This document shows, one piece after another, positions 22,385 to 33,825 of a stretch of DNA of 64,000 bases (within the stretch, counting starts at the first letter, position 1; every line of letters starts with the position of its first letter). The notes under the pieces are model-generated. The model saw only the letters and a program-made list of their open reading frames with translations. It ran no database searches and was not told the DNA's origin. The position numbers were made by a program, and so were the translations under genes. The DNA lies in contig NC_133013.1 of NCBI RefSeq assembly GCF_048564905.1, positions 5,220,105 to 5,284,104 on the forward strand. The letters are read 5' to 3'. The DNA is from Vicugna pacos. Its lineage: Eukaryota > Chordata > Mammalia > Artiodactyla > Camelidae.

Positions 22385-22564
22385 AGGGAGGGTATAGCTC
22401 AGTGGTAGAGCATGTGCTTAGCGTGCATGAGGTCCTGGGTTCAGTCTCCAGTAACTCCACTAAGAAATCAATAAATCTAATTACCTCCCCGGAAAACGAT
22501 TTTTTCTTAATTAAAAAAAATAGAAAAATATCACTTATTTGGAACAAAATTAAAAAAAAAGAAA
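22385..22564 (+). mobile_element. Camelid tRNA-derived SINE
   Basis: GAGGGTATAGCTCAGTGGTA, GGTCCTGGGTTCAGTCTCCA and CTAATTACCTCCCCGG are followed by an A-rich tail. Imperfect duplications GAAGGAAAACCAGG (22371-22384) and AAAGAAAACCAGAGG (22565-22579) flank it. The B box carries one change (TTCAGTCTC). Confidence 0.88.
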
Positions 22565-22682
22565 AAGAAAACCAGAGGTGTCAGGATGAGAAAGACTGGT
22601 CCTGATGTTGTTGGAGGTAAGAGACCATGAAATGCATGTGTGTGGCCTCCAGCCTGGACACAGCAAGGAAAAAGGTGCTTCC

Positions 22683-23397
22683 TGTGGTGAATGGAAGGCT
22701 AACCCCCAAACTTGTTCCTGCCCCAACCCCTAGAACCTTAGAATATGTTACTTTATATGGTAAAGGGGACTTGGCAGATGTGATTAAATTAAGAATCTTA
22801 AAATGGAGAGATTAGCCTGAATTATCCAAGTGGGTCTTCTGTGACCCCAAGGGAGGCCAGAGGGGCACAGTCAAACTGGATGTGACCATGGAAATGGCAG
22901 TCAGGTCATATGGCTCCCAGAAGGGGACCAGCAGCCCTGAGAAACTGTAGAAGACGGGGAGCAGAATCTCCCCTGGAGCCTCCAGAAGGAACACCATCCT
23001 GCACTAGCTTGATTTTAGCCCAAGGAGACCCATGTCAGATGTCTGACCTCCAGAACTACAGGGCAAATACATTTCTGTGGTTTTGTAACCGAACAGGACC
23101 CTGGGGGGCCTTCCAGGGTCAGACCCCTCTCCGTGTATCCTCTGCTGCAGCTCCTCTCTGAAGCACCCAGATAATAGTATCTCATGTGTATTGCCTGAGT
23201 TTTTCATATGCTTAAAGCCACCACCAAAGGGAAGAAATTAACTACTTGATCGAGGGCGCATTGCCCCAAGACCTTCTGGAGCCTGGGGGGGGTTGATGGT
23301 GTTGACCGCCATGTTCCCTCCACCCGAACTTGCCTTTGGTAACAGTTTTAAGCCAACGGGGTTGTGGTGATTTGTTTCAGCAGTAATAGGAAACTTC
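22683..23397 (+). mobile_element. MLT1-type LTR (MaLR fossil) interrupted by a younger LTR
   Basis: The left part (22683-23084) carries GGCAGATGTGATTAAATTAA, CCTGGAGCCTCCAGAAGGAA and TGATTTTAGCCCAAGGAGAC. The right part resumes at 23345 (TTTTAAGCCAACGGGGTTGT) and ends CAGCAGTAATAGGAAACT. The interruption is the LTR at 23085-23344, so the MLT1 is the older of the two. Confidence 0.82.
23085..23344 (+). mobile_element. LTR fossil, cluster family, nested in the MLT1
   Basis: It begins TGTAACCGAACAGGACCCTG and ends TTGCCTTTGGTAACA, matching both ends of the copy at 21771. It shares GAAGAAATTAACTACTTGAT with that copy. It is shorter than its relatives. GTTT occurs on both sides as a short target duplication, consistent with insertion into the MLT1 word CTGTGGTTTTAAGCC. 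Confidence 0.8.
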
Positions 23398-23919
23398 CTG
23401 AGGCTATGTGGAATATGTTACTAAAAAGGCTCTTCCTCTGTTTTCCTTATGAGGCTTTCCTGGTGGGTCTTCATCTGCTGACCCTCAACCCCCCCCCCCA
23501 CATCATTTCTCTGCCTGATTTCCCAGCTGGTTACTACGCGATTTTAGTCAGTTCTTTTGTTGAAGGATGGGGGTGGGGGTGCAGGGCATTTCAAATTCAT
23601 GGTCTGAAATACAATTTCTCCAGATGCATTTCCTTTGCCCAGCGAGGGCTGCGTTCCCCAGATTTCCATGTTTAAACTGAGTGTTGCTGCCACGTTTAAC
23701 AGATGTTTCTGTCTCGTACTTCTTGCGCGCCTTTCTGTGTGAGGCCAAGCCCACAGGCCACGGCCTGCTCAGTGGCTCCACTTGCACGTCCACGTGATCC
23801 TTTATGACCAGCCACAACAGGGTCTGCGTCTCCCCCAGGGGGCCAAGGCGGGCGCTGGCTTGCTGTGTCCATTCCTGACTCGACAGGGCTGGTTTACCCA
23901 GGACTGTGCTCTCCGCTAG
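23398..23919. other. Unique stretch between LTR fossils
   Basis: A run of C at 23490-23500 and a G-rich tract near 23570 are the only notable composition features. A 138-codon - strand frame at 23548-23964 overlaps the next LTR edge and has no recognisable domain. Confidence 0.45.
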
Positions 23920-24391
23920 TGTTACCGAAGGCAAGTTCATTTGCCTGCCGCACCACAAGGCCAAACAAACTGAAACATCAAAGTTTGGAGCAGAGAAAGT
24001 TTTATTTCAGGGCTGAGCAAGGAGGATGGGGCTGCTTATGCCTCAGAAAACCCCAAGCTCTCTGAAGTATTTCAGCAAAACATATTTTAAGACCAGGTAA
24101 GGGAGGGGGAGTCGCAGGGTATGTGATCAGCTCATGCACAGTCCTCTGGTTGGTTGATGTGGAGGGAACAGGGCATCAACACCATCAACCCCCAGGCGCC
24201 AGAAGGTCTGGGGGCAATGTGCCCTCAATCATCAAGTAGTTAATTTCTTCCCTTTGGTGGTGGTTGTAAGCCTTTGAAAAACTCAGGAAATACACATGAG
24301 ATACTGTTATCTGGGCGCTTCAGAGAGGAGCTGCAGCAGAGGACAGGGAAAGGGGTCTGACCCTGGAAGGCCCCAGGATCCTACTCGGTCA
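23920..24391 (-). mobile_element. LTR fossil, cluster family, reverse strand, clear target duplication
   Basis: Read on the - strand it has the family ends (TG...CA) and shares the AGCAAGGAGGATGGGGCTGC and GGGTCTGACCCTGGAAGGCC regions. A perfect 6-bp duplication, CGCTAG, lies at 23914-23919 and 24392-24397. Length is 472 bp. It is a solitary LTR. Confidence 0.87.
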
Positions 24392-24404
24392 CGCTAGTGT
24401 CTGT

Positions 24405-24786
24405 TCTCTTTTCTTTTTTTTTTTAATTTCATTTTTTATTGAAGTGTAGTTGATTACAATGTTAGTTTCAGGCATACAGCAAAGCGACGCAGTTATACAC
24501 ACAAACATATATATGTATTTTCAGATTCTTTTCCATTATAGCTCATTACAAGAAATCGAATATAGTTCCCAGTGCTGTACAGTTGGTCCTTGTTGATTAT
24601 CCATTTTACATATGGTAGTTTGTATCTGCGAATCCCAGACTCCTAATTTATCCCTCTCCCCGACTTTCCTCTTTGGTAACCATAGTTTGTTTTCTGTGTC
24701 CATGAGTCTTTTCTGGTTTGTAAATAAAATTTGTGTCTCTTTTTAGATTCCACATACAAGTGATGTCATACGATATTTACCTTTCT
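24405..24786 (-). mobile_element. L1 3' end inserted at the edge of the LTR
   Basis: TTTTTATTGAAGTGTAGTTG through CATACAAGTGATGTCATACG is a reverse-strand L1 3' UTR. Its perfect 11-bp target duplication CTAGTGTCTGT (24394-24404 and 24787-24797) overlaps the CGCTAG duplication of the neighbouring LTR. The L1 therefore arrived after that LTR. Confidence 0.92.
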
Positions 24787-24797
24787 CTAGTGTCTGT

Positions 24798-27700
24798 CTC
24801 CTTGATTTGTCGAAAATGGACTGTATTTCTCTTTCTAGTTCTCTCTCTCCCTTCTCCCTTCTGAGGGCTTTCAAAGAAAGTGTGGGGAAGTGAACTAGTC
24901 ACTGGAAGCTGCTCTCTGGTGGACAGTTGTGTAGATGCTGAGGGGTTTTGCTTATAATCTTTGGGGAACCCCTTGTGGTTTGAGGAAGAGAATGGGTCAC
25001 CGTTCCTCCTGGGGGCTGGGCGTTGTTTAGCATTTTTTACTCTCGGGTTCTTTTTCCAAGAAGAGTTTTTGTTTTACTCCAGAATACTTTTTGATAAAAG
25101 CCCTTCTGTTAGATTCGGCAAGCTATTGTATTAATGATTTGGCATCCCCAAGGGCCCCCAGGCTTCACCTGCACAGCAGGTGGGGGACGGAGGCAGACAG
25201 GTTTCTCCCTGGACATCTGGCCCAAGCCTGCCCCACCTCCAAGGCCTGAGCCTGCACCTGCCACATCCCAGCAACTCGGGACTCACTGCCTGTATCTCTG
25301 AAATCTGTGTGGCTCTTCGGACATTAATCAGTAAGGCCTTGAATGAGCACTTGCTGCTTGAATCACTAATGAATATTAAATTAATGGAGTAATCCCTAAG
25401 CAGTGAGAATAGCCGTTGGTGATTGCCGCGTGCTTTTCTGACATGATCAAGGTTAAATTTCACAGCCATCCTGGGAGGTGGGTGTCACTGCTCATCCCCA
25501 CTTGGCCAAGGAGCCAAGCACAGGATGCCTGTTGTCTCTCTTATGAAGCACAAGCTGCCTTCACAAACATCAGACCTACTGCTTTACACCCAGGAGGTGT
25601 GACCTTAACTTTGTTGGATCAAGTTGGCGCTTGCAAACTTTTCGCCTTCTTTTACGAGCTCTTAGCGCATGCAAATCTGTTGTCCCCAGAAATGTTTTGA
25701 AACAGCTTGCTTGAGGTAACCTAAGATACGTGTGTTTTAAATGTCCAGTTTTAGGTGGATTATGTTAACAACCGTGCATTCTGCACCCTCTGTCTTTCAA
25801 AGGCAGCTTGAAAGTGGGAGGTCCTAAAACTTGAGGAATGAGAGTCCGTGCAGATTTCACCCCAGCCAGACGCACTTTGGGCTGCCCTGCACGTGCCCGG
25901 CCCCTCTGTTTCGCTGCCCCTGTGACGCCTGCCAAAAGGTGGTGTAGAAGGAGGAGGGCACCCACACTCTCCGTCTTCAGCTGCGGGGAGAGTAACCCCC
26001 CACGCACCGAAGAGAGTAAACTGAAGTCTCTAAGTGCTTTGCTTTTTCTCTGCCTGCCTTCCAGTTTGCAGGGCACACGGGATGTCGGTCTGGGGGATGA
26101 GTAACTGGCAGACAGGGGCTTCAGAGAGGCCAGCGGGGCCAGGCCCTGCATCCCTGCTGGTAAGAGGCCAGCAGCGCCTGAGAATCAGGTGAAGTGCCTG
26201 CTGTGCTGTTGCCAGTGTGGAGGAAGGACAGGCTGTACCTGGCGTCTGAGAAGGAACAGGTCCTGGGGCCACCTGTACAACCAGATTGTGTGAGCCCTGG
26301 AGAAAGCAGCCTTCCTGAAGTTTTTTTGGACACTGGGAAGATGAGAACCATCCACCTGCCAGCTCCCCTTGGCCTCCCCAAGCCTGGCTCATGTCTGGGA
26401 TCAGCTCTGTGCCATTAGCTCTTCAAAGATCGCCGGCTTCCACTCCCCTCTCTTCTTTCCTCTTCCAGTTTGTCATGTCTTGGTCTTTTTTGTTCCATCA
26501 TCCAGATTTTTCAGCGATTGTCTCGCATTATGCCTGCATCCAGCCCTCTGTGTGCACTCAGGGTACTTTCCTCAGTGCTGACTTCCACTTTCCTAATCTG
26601 TCCTCTACCCAACCCACATCACATCCACTGTAAAGATGAGCCACTTGCTTTTTGATTTCTGTGATTGGTACTCATTTCCATAAATTCTCTTAATTTGGTC
26701 TTTTGGAAAGGTATCTGGTTGTTTACTTAGGGTTTTCGTCACTTTAAAAAATGCTTTGAATCCATCATTGAAAATAGTATGTTATGGTCTGTGAGTAATA
26801 ATTTGGTACCTGAACTTCTTGGTGGTGTGAGTTGGGGGTTTTTGTCTGGTCTCATTGTTTGCTGGATCTGCTGGCCTGTTCCTGAGTTGCTTCGTCTTGT
26901 GTTTTCTCACTGGATTGCAGCCTCATCTTCACCTGGCTTCGGGGTAGGCACATCTGAGCAATGAGATTGTGTTTGCTTCGGTCAGATCCCCAGGGGGGCT
27001 GTGAGTGCAGGGTCACCTTGCATGTAACTCCTGGTGGTTTTGGAGACGGTGACTGTGCCAGCCGAAGGCCCTCTGAGCCTTTGTCCTTTATGCCATGCAG
27101 CTTGCAGCGAGGAATGTGGAAGTGCTTTGTGTATGATGGGGATGCAGTCAGTGTGGGGTCAGGACAGGGGTAGGCACACCACACAGGTCCCGGCTCCCCC
27201 TGAGGTCGGAAACAGCTTGGAGCATGGAGCCCCTAAAGGACAGAGCGGTGACCAGTACACCTGTGTGCCAAGGCCTCAGGGTGCCTGGAGAATGGTTTTC
27301 TTACAGCATTCAGTCTCGGCTAGAACAGCGTTGACCCCAATGGAGGGCTCTCGGCCGTGCAGGGGCACAGGCCTGGCAGCCCCTTCCCAGCTGGGTGTGC
27401 AGCGTTTTCTGGAAGCTTGCTTGTTTGCTTCTGCTTATCATATCAACAAAACGCAAAGCACTGGGTGTCGGGGAGCCCAGGACATCTCGGGCGTGAGTGC
27501 TGAGTCAGTGCAGAGAAGGAGGAAGGCAGTCTGTACCCTGACAGCCGGAATGTTCTGGGGCCTGTTGTGTGGATGGTATCTGCGGTTTCAACTATAGGAA
27601 ACTTTTTAAAAAGCACAACACATTTTAGAGTGTTGTCTACGACTGGGAACCGTTACTTGAAGCTCAGGGTTAGACGCTGCCCCCGGCCGACTGTTCCTTC

Positions 27701-28309
27701 CCCACCGCTGGTCCAGGTACGCCGCAGTGCCCAGCTGTGTGGCCACATCTCAGCTGCTGGCTTCCCCGCCCTCCCCGAAATGCTGAGCAGAGCCGTCCCT
27801 TCAAGCACCAACCCCTGCCTGCCCCATGACACCTTTCATGGCTTCCCCGCTCGGGGCAACTGTAAGCCGTGCCCTGCGACCCTGAGTCTGTGCTCTCCCC
27901 GGAGCCCTGCAGTTAGAGTCCCGGCCCCTGGGGGCAGGTTGCAGGTCTCCACGTGCTGGTGAATCTCACCCACAAGACCCCTGCTTGTGGTGACTGTGCT
28001 TCTCACAGTCATGACATTGCAGGAGCTCCTTAGATTTCCCGAAGAAGGTGCTTACCTGTGTTGTAAGCCCTCGCACCATTCGTGCCCCTATAAAGCCTTG
28101 CAGAACCACCCCCACCACACACACACGTAGTAGATTTGGGAGTCTGAGGACATTTGGTTGCTTCCCTCGAGTGTAGTTCTCATCACCGAGTCACTGTGAC
28201 TGGGGTCCTGACCTGGGGTCTTCACAGATCACCCTCTTCTCCTGGTGTAAAGTGTGGGGCCATGGCTATTTGGTGGAGGATGGCACCGTAGTCCTGCCCT
28301 CTTTGTTCA
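24798..28309. other. Unique stretch, no gene recognised
   Basis: Mostly unique sequence. An AT-rich patch at 25310-25400 (ACATTAATCAG, GAATATTAAATTAATGG) and an octamer ATGCAAAT at about 25669 could be regulatory, but this cannot be shown. The 187-codon frame at 27034-27597 (+) has no recognisable domain and overlaps other frames. Confidence 0.45.
25405..25530 (-). mobile_element. Possible MIR fragment
   Basis: CACAGCCATCCTGGGAGGTG and GGTGTCACTGCTCATCCCCA resemble the reverse MIR words ACAGCCCTATGAGGTAGGTA and TATTATCCCCA. Match is weak. Confidence 0.4.
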
Positions 28310-28391
28310 TTTCCGTCATCCACTCAGCATGTTCTCTGCGTGTTGGGAATGAGGGGGCACTGTCTTAGGAGCACACAGCGCCGATCGCCTG
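28310..28391 (-). mobile_element. Possible L2 3' end fragment
   Basis: TTCATTTCCGTCATCCACTC, AGCATGTTCTCTGCGTGTTG and GCACTGTCTTAGG follow the pattern of a reverse-strand L2 end (attcattcactca, a short gap, gcactgttctagg). Confidence 0.35.
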
Positions 28392-28393
28392 TA

Positions 28394-28735
28394 CAGCTGA
28401 CCCTCTGTATCCGTGGGTTCTGCATCCCTGCAGTCAACCAACCACAATCTAAAATATTTTTTAAATATTGCAGAAAGCAAAACTTGAACTAACAGTAGGT
28501 ACTCCAGCAACTATTTGCATAACATGTACATTGGTATTTACCGCTATTTACAAAGCATTTACATTGTATTAGGTATTATAAGTAATCTAAGGATGGTTTA
28601 AAGAAGACAGGAGGATGTGCGGTAGATTGTATGCAAATACTACACCATTTTACATAAGGGACTAGGGAGCATCGAGGGTTTTGGTATTCTCAGGGGTCCT
28701 AGAACCAATCCCCCACAGATACTGAGGGGCGACTG
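28394..28735 (-). mobile_element. MER2 DNA transposon, complete to both ends
   Basis: It runs from CAGCTGACCCTCTGTATCCG to ACTGAGGGGCGACTG, with the imperfect inverted ends of MER2. The internal words GCATTTACATTGTATTAGGT and GGAGGATGTGCGGTAG also fit. A TA dinucleotide lies on each side (28392-28393 and 28736-28737), the target preference of Tc1/mariner-Tigger elements. Non-autonomous and without coding capacity. Confidence 0.9.
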
Positions 28736-28737
28736 TA

Positions 28738-31332
28738 TTTACTCTTGGAAGATTTGAAAGGGTCATGCATCAGTATAAAATGTCCCCAGGTGTCCCCGTT
28801 ACATCTTGAACTTTCTCTGAGTCTGATCACCTCTGCAAACCCAACACATGTGCAGCCCAGTCCACCCAGAAGGGATGTCAGACCTGCTAAGCCTCCTGCT
28901 TCCTCATCGTAGCCTGAGGGGAGGGCGGGGGCAGGCTCTGCGGTGTCCCCTCCCAGCTAGGAACAGTGGGGCGGCCTCAGCATTTTATTGATGCTGTCTC
29001 TGCATTTAATTTTTTGCAAAGTTGTGCTGCCGGTGGCTTTGTGTCATCTCATTCATTCAGCAGACGTTTTGTCTCGACATTCTCTTTCTCATGAAAGTAG
29101 CAAATACCCTTTGGAAGAATACCCATTGGAGAAGAAGCCACCGTGTGCAAAGAACGGTTCTTCGGGTTTGCTTTCCTCTCCACCTGATGGCATTATTTCT
29201 TGAACCTTTTCCATGTACATTACTAGACATCATTAAACTGAGGTTTCTGTGGCCACATGGCGCTGCATTGGCTGAACGTGCTGTAGTCGGGGAACCGATC
29301 ATCGATCGAGGGCTCCCCGTGGGCTGGGCGCCGGCTCTGCGGTGGACAGGCTCCAGGTGGAGCAATGGGTTGTGGCAGGTCACCGCACACAAGAGAGCCC
29401 GTTCTTGGTCCTGACAGAGTTCTCCTTTTGGTCCCGTTTTTCGGGGGTTCAAGGGCCTCTTGCTGATTTTACACAGATCTCTGTCATCCACGATCATTCC
29501 AGCTTTCTGAACTTAGTCACTAGCAGTAAACCCAGAGAACTGGTGATTCCACATCCTTCCCCCACGAGCCTCCAAAATAAAAGACCTTTTGGGCCACAAG
29601 ACAGAACAGCGGCCACCCGGTGGGGCCAACTCAGCCCACCCAGAGAGGTGGAGTGGCTCAGATTCCTAAAATCAGGATTCCTGGGGATTTGAATTGTGAA
29701 ATATGGAAGAAGTCAGGCACCTGGGGCTGAGAGGAGAGGCCGAGAAGATGGGAGCTAGAGAGAGTCTGGAGGGACTGCAACCAATCCCTGGAGGGCCGCA
29801 GGGAAGAGTGGACCAGAGCAGCAGCACTGCAGGGGCAAGAGGCAGGAGAGCCAGTCCCACAGAGGCAGAGCCAGGGCTGGGAATGAGGAGCGGGAGGGAG
29901 CACTCTCCCCTCCCTCCCCCAGCCCCTCCCTCTCTCCTCCTCCCTCTGCTCAGGGGCCTCTTCTGTTTCGCCCCACCCCCGAGTGGAGAGGTCCAGGGCA
30001 GGTGGGGCAGGGTGTGTGCAGACCTCAGGGCAGCAGATGCATGCTTGCTGTCCAGGGTGGTGGAGAAGGATGACCTATCCTAGAGCCCTGCTTTGTGAAA
30101 TTATTATTGTTTGAAAGCAGGCAGGAAGATGGGAACGGGAGGAATATTGTGGGCTGTCTCAGGAGCCCAGCACTGAGCCCTCCTGCAGGCCGTGAAGGGA
30201 GAGAGCGTGTGCAGGAAACTGGACGCCTGGCTTGCAGTGGGAAAGCAGGGTCTCTGGGCTTCACATGTGCTGCTCTGTAAGTGGTGGCCCCATCCAGTGA
30301 GGCAACAGTGAGACCACAGATGGCACCCTAGTCGGTGAGCAGGGCCCCGAGTGCACCTGCAGGACATGTGGGAGATGAGCAGGTGGTCCCTGCCCCCGGC
30401 CTCCTTCCACGGGGCTCGCCTGTCTACCTGGTGCTAGCTCTGTCCTTCGTGCAAGGCTGGGAGGGTTTAATTTGGAATTTAGTATTTCTTACTTAGCAAA
30501 GCAAACTGTATGAATCTTTAACCCTTGGGGGGGACCCTCTGTGGTCCCATAAGTTCTGGGAGTCCCCAGGCTGTGTGTCAGGACCCCAGGAGACAGGCAG
30601 ATGCGGCTGTATCAGGTTGGAGAGGCCCCAGAAAGTCACTGGGAAGGGGGGCTGTGGAACAGTTTGTGGCTCCTGGTTTCCTTTTCTGTTGCGTTTTGTG
30701 CTGTGGGATGGGGGCCTGGACCACCAGAGGTCAGAGGGTTCAGACAGAGGGGTCTCTTCCTCAGGGGTCCTGACAGGGAGAGGCCTCGCAGGAGGCAGGG
30801 GTGGGCCCTTCTCCCTGTCCCCGTGGCCCCGGCTCAGGGCCTGAGGGTAAAGGAGAACTCGGGTCCTTGTGAAAGATGTTTCCAGGGGACTGAGCAGGTG
30901 ACGGAGGGTCAGCACAGAGAGGATTAACTGGCTCTGATTTGGAAGCTCCGGGGTGTGTCCCGCTCACCGCTGGGCTGGGCTGTCGTCAGGCCATGTGTCA
31001 GCTGGAGCTCCGTGACCCCAGGACCTCCCAGCCTGTAGAGCAGCCTTGGTGCGAGCTCGGACCACCCACCCCCTCTGCCCTGGGGCGGAGGATGCTCCCG
31101 GGCCTCACACTGCATGGGACGGGCTGGCCCTGCCTATCCTTAAACTGTTTTGTTTGAGTCACAGGACAGAAATAAACAGGCCAAAAAGGATGACTGTGAC
31201 ACAGCCAGGGTTTGTGCGCTGTCGCCAAGCCCAGCAAGGGCCCATCTGCGACGCTGGGCAGATGTTTGCAGAAAACGCGGTCTTTGCCTGCCGGAAGCCT
31301 GTCAAGTGGACACGGTACCGACTTTCGTTTTC
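28738..31332. other. Unique, GC-rich stretch, no gene recognised
   Basis: Several overlapping frames of 100-146 codons occur at 29.0-29.9 kb and 30.5-31.2 kb on both strands. They show no domain and have no convincing exon borders. No repeat family was recognised. Confidence 0.45.
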
Positions 31333-31346
31333 AGTTGTAAATTTTT

Positions 31347-31442
31347 GTCACATTCCTTTTTTTTCTCTTTATTTCTTTTTGAAGTATAGTTGATTTACAA
31401 TGTTGTGTTAGTTTCTGGTGTACAGCAAAATGATTTAGTTAT

Positions 31443-31488
<46 letters not shown>

Positions 31489-31774
31489 TCCTTTTCACAT
31501 TCTTTTTCATTATAGGCTATTACAAGGTATTGAATATAGTTCCCTGTGCTGTACAGTAGGACCTTGCTGTTTATCTATTTTATATATACTAGTTAGTATT
31601 TGCAAACCGCAAACTCCCAATTTATTCCTGCACCCCTGTTCTGGTTTGGTAACCATAAGTTTGTTTTCTATGCCTATGAGTCTGTTTCTTTTTTGTAAAT
31701 AAGTTCATTTGTATCATAGTTCAGATTCCACACATAAGTGATATCATATGGTATTTGTCTTTCTCTAACCTTGA
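31347..31774 (-). mobile_element. L1 3' end with an internal GT repeat, reverse strand
   Basis: TTTGAAGTATAGTTGATTTA to GTGATATCATATGGTATTTG is the reverse L1 3' UTR. Target duplications AGTTGTAAATTTTT (31333-31346) and AGTTGTACATTTTT (31775-31788) differ at one base and fix the ends. Confidence 0.92.
31445..31484. repeat. (GT)20 microsatellite
   Basis: Twenty uninterrupted GT units lie inside the L1 3' UTR directly after TTAGTTATAC. Purity suggests recent expansion and likely polymorphism. Confidence 0.95.
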
Positions 31775-32734
31775 AGTTGTACATTTTTAAAGAGCTGGAC
31801 ACCTAGCACAGGCAGAAAGAAATCCCCATCAGAACATGTTTTGAAGAGAGCAGATTGATGAAGGCCGCATTGTAGTTTTTATTTTCAAGGAAAATCTTTT
31901 GAAAATTCCCACGGAGGCTGGAAGCTTCCAAGAGAAATCCCCCCAGGAGATGGTGAGATTTGATTCCATGGCCCTTGGGCATTTTTCTAGGATATTATCC
32001 CCCTCAGCTGTCAGGTGGGTGGTCCTGGGGGACGGGGGTCAGGGCGGCCAGGCATGGATGGCCTCTCCTTGTTTCCCTGGTTGCATGAGGCCTGAGGTCT
32101 GCACAGCCATGGTGTGAGGTTGGACATGTACCCAGGTCTCCAGGTTAGACATCCTTAGCGCCCTCCTTCAGGTACCAGAAGCATTAATTGCAATGCATGT
32201 CATATTAGCGTTTGGGATCTTTGGGGGCAGGTAGCAAAGGTAAACCCCTCTTTGGGAACGCAGTGAGTTTGGGGTTCTCTTCTGTTCCACTGTTGCTTAA
32301 GTCATGAGAGACCTGCTTTAAGTAGGGAAGCAACTATGTCATCTACAGGCGCGCTCCCGGCACTAAGTAGGTCAGGGTTTTGTCACAGTTTTGACGAGAT
32401 CACAGGTGAGTCATTGCAAATTTGGAGAGTCACGAATCTTGTCAGAATCTGAAGTACATTTGCAGACAGCCTGCCTGAGTTCCTGGCCTGTGGAGTGTCC
32501 TCTCATTCCCCACTACCTCCACCCAGTGAGGCACAGTCTCGGCTGAAACCAGCCTCAGAGGGCAGGGTGCCCGGTGCGCCCCCCCGGGACTTGCCCTCAC
32601 TGCTGGTGGAGGACAGTCCGTCCCCTTGCCTGCTGGGCTGGCAGGAAAAACCAAGTCCTGGGAGCGGACGAGAGCATCACCCCCGCTCCCTGACTTACAG
32701 CTTTTCCTACAAGCACAGCCTCACGCAGGCAGGT

Positions 32735-32905
32735 GCACAGCAAGAGCGCACAGTTTGACCAATGTTCACAAACTGAGCGCACCCCTATAACCACGCCCAG
32801 ATCCGGACACAGATCACACCACCACCTGGGAACCGCTGTCCTCAGGCCACAGACTCGCAGGATGGCTGCCCTGGAACATGGCTTCTGCTGGACCCTCAGT
32901 TGCAT
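32735..32905 (+). mobile_element. Old L1 3' UTR fragment (L1M-type)
   Basis: ACAGTTTGACCAATGTTCAC, CCCCTATAACCACGCCCAGA and TCCGGACACAGATCACACCA follow the old L1 3' UTR pattern. That pattern has a stretch on variable chromosome-wide copies reading acaaactg, then cctgtaaccacc, then aagatacagaaca. Highly diverged, CpG-rich copy. Confidence 0.45.
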
Positions 32906-33324
32906 TTCTCTGGGGGCCTACCTGGGAGGGAAGGTGCTGGGTCCCAGGGGTGCTGAGCTTCTGTTGAGGAGATGCTCCGGCTTTCTGAGAAGGCACTCTC
33001 CCCAGCAGGCAGAAGCCAGGATGAGGTTTTCCAGGTAGAGCGAGTCACGTGACGATGGCAGTAGAGTTCATTTGGGTTGATACGAGTTCAGGTGAGGATC
33101 TAAAGGCACTTCAGGAAGCAGTTATTCTTCCTCATCTGGGAGGAGAGGGTTGGTCTTTGTAGAGGTGACTTCTGCATTGAAAGGAGAAATTTGCATTCCA
33201 GCGTCTGCTTGTGCGGGTTTTTCTCGCTACGCTCAGATGACCTCGTCCACCTGCCCTGACAAGCCCACTCCGGGCGGGTGATGGAGCACAACTGAAGCCC
33301 AGCTTTGGTCAGCTTTGCCTCTCA

Positions 33325-33480
33325 CAGCCCCTGAGATGAGGCGAGCAGGGAGTGTTACCTCTTGCCACAGATGATGCAACTGAAGGTCAAGTACTTGGTC
33401 CCAGGTCTCAACCTATGAAAAGGGGGCCTGGCCTCTAACTTCTGGCTACAAACCCCATGATACTCTGCCTCACGCCAGCC
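33325..33480 (-). mobile_element. MIR, reverse strand
   Basis: ACAGATGATGCAACTGAAGG, TCAAGTACTTGGTCCCAGGT and GGCCTGGCCTCTAACTTCTG match the reverse MIR series. The matching consensus words are ACAGATGAGGAAACTGAGGC, TAAGTAACTTGCCCAAGGTC and GGCCTGTCTGACTCC. Confidence 0.6.
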
Positions 33481-33825
33481 CCCTCCTCTGGTAGCAGAGA
33501 ATTTAAAGGTGTGCTTTATTTTACAGCAATTATTAGTCGATTTAGCTAAGCATCTGGCTCCTTTGGGCTGGGCCAGGTTGTGCCTACGACCTTGATCCTG
33601 CACACGTGATGGTAAACCTCATGGTGGTGGCGGCAGGACAGACTCATCCGTCAGGTGGTCCCATCAGTGTGAAGCCGTCGCAAGCCTGTCACTTTGGGTG
33701 TCCCTTGATGTGCTAGTTCGTACAGATGCTAAAAAGTTATTTTAGGAAATTCAGGTAATGGGCTGTAGTCAGTCAAGTAATGTGGAAGCTAAATCTTCGA
33801 GGACATTTTGGCAGTGGTACAGATT

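Larger units (their letters stand above)
31789..33809. other. Mostly unique stretch with old repeat pieces
   Basis: The stretch holds an old L1 piece (32735-32905) and a MIR (33325-33480). The rest is unique. Frames such as 32733-33038 (+) coincide with the old L1 piece. Confidence 0.45.
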
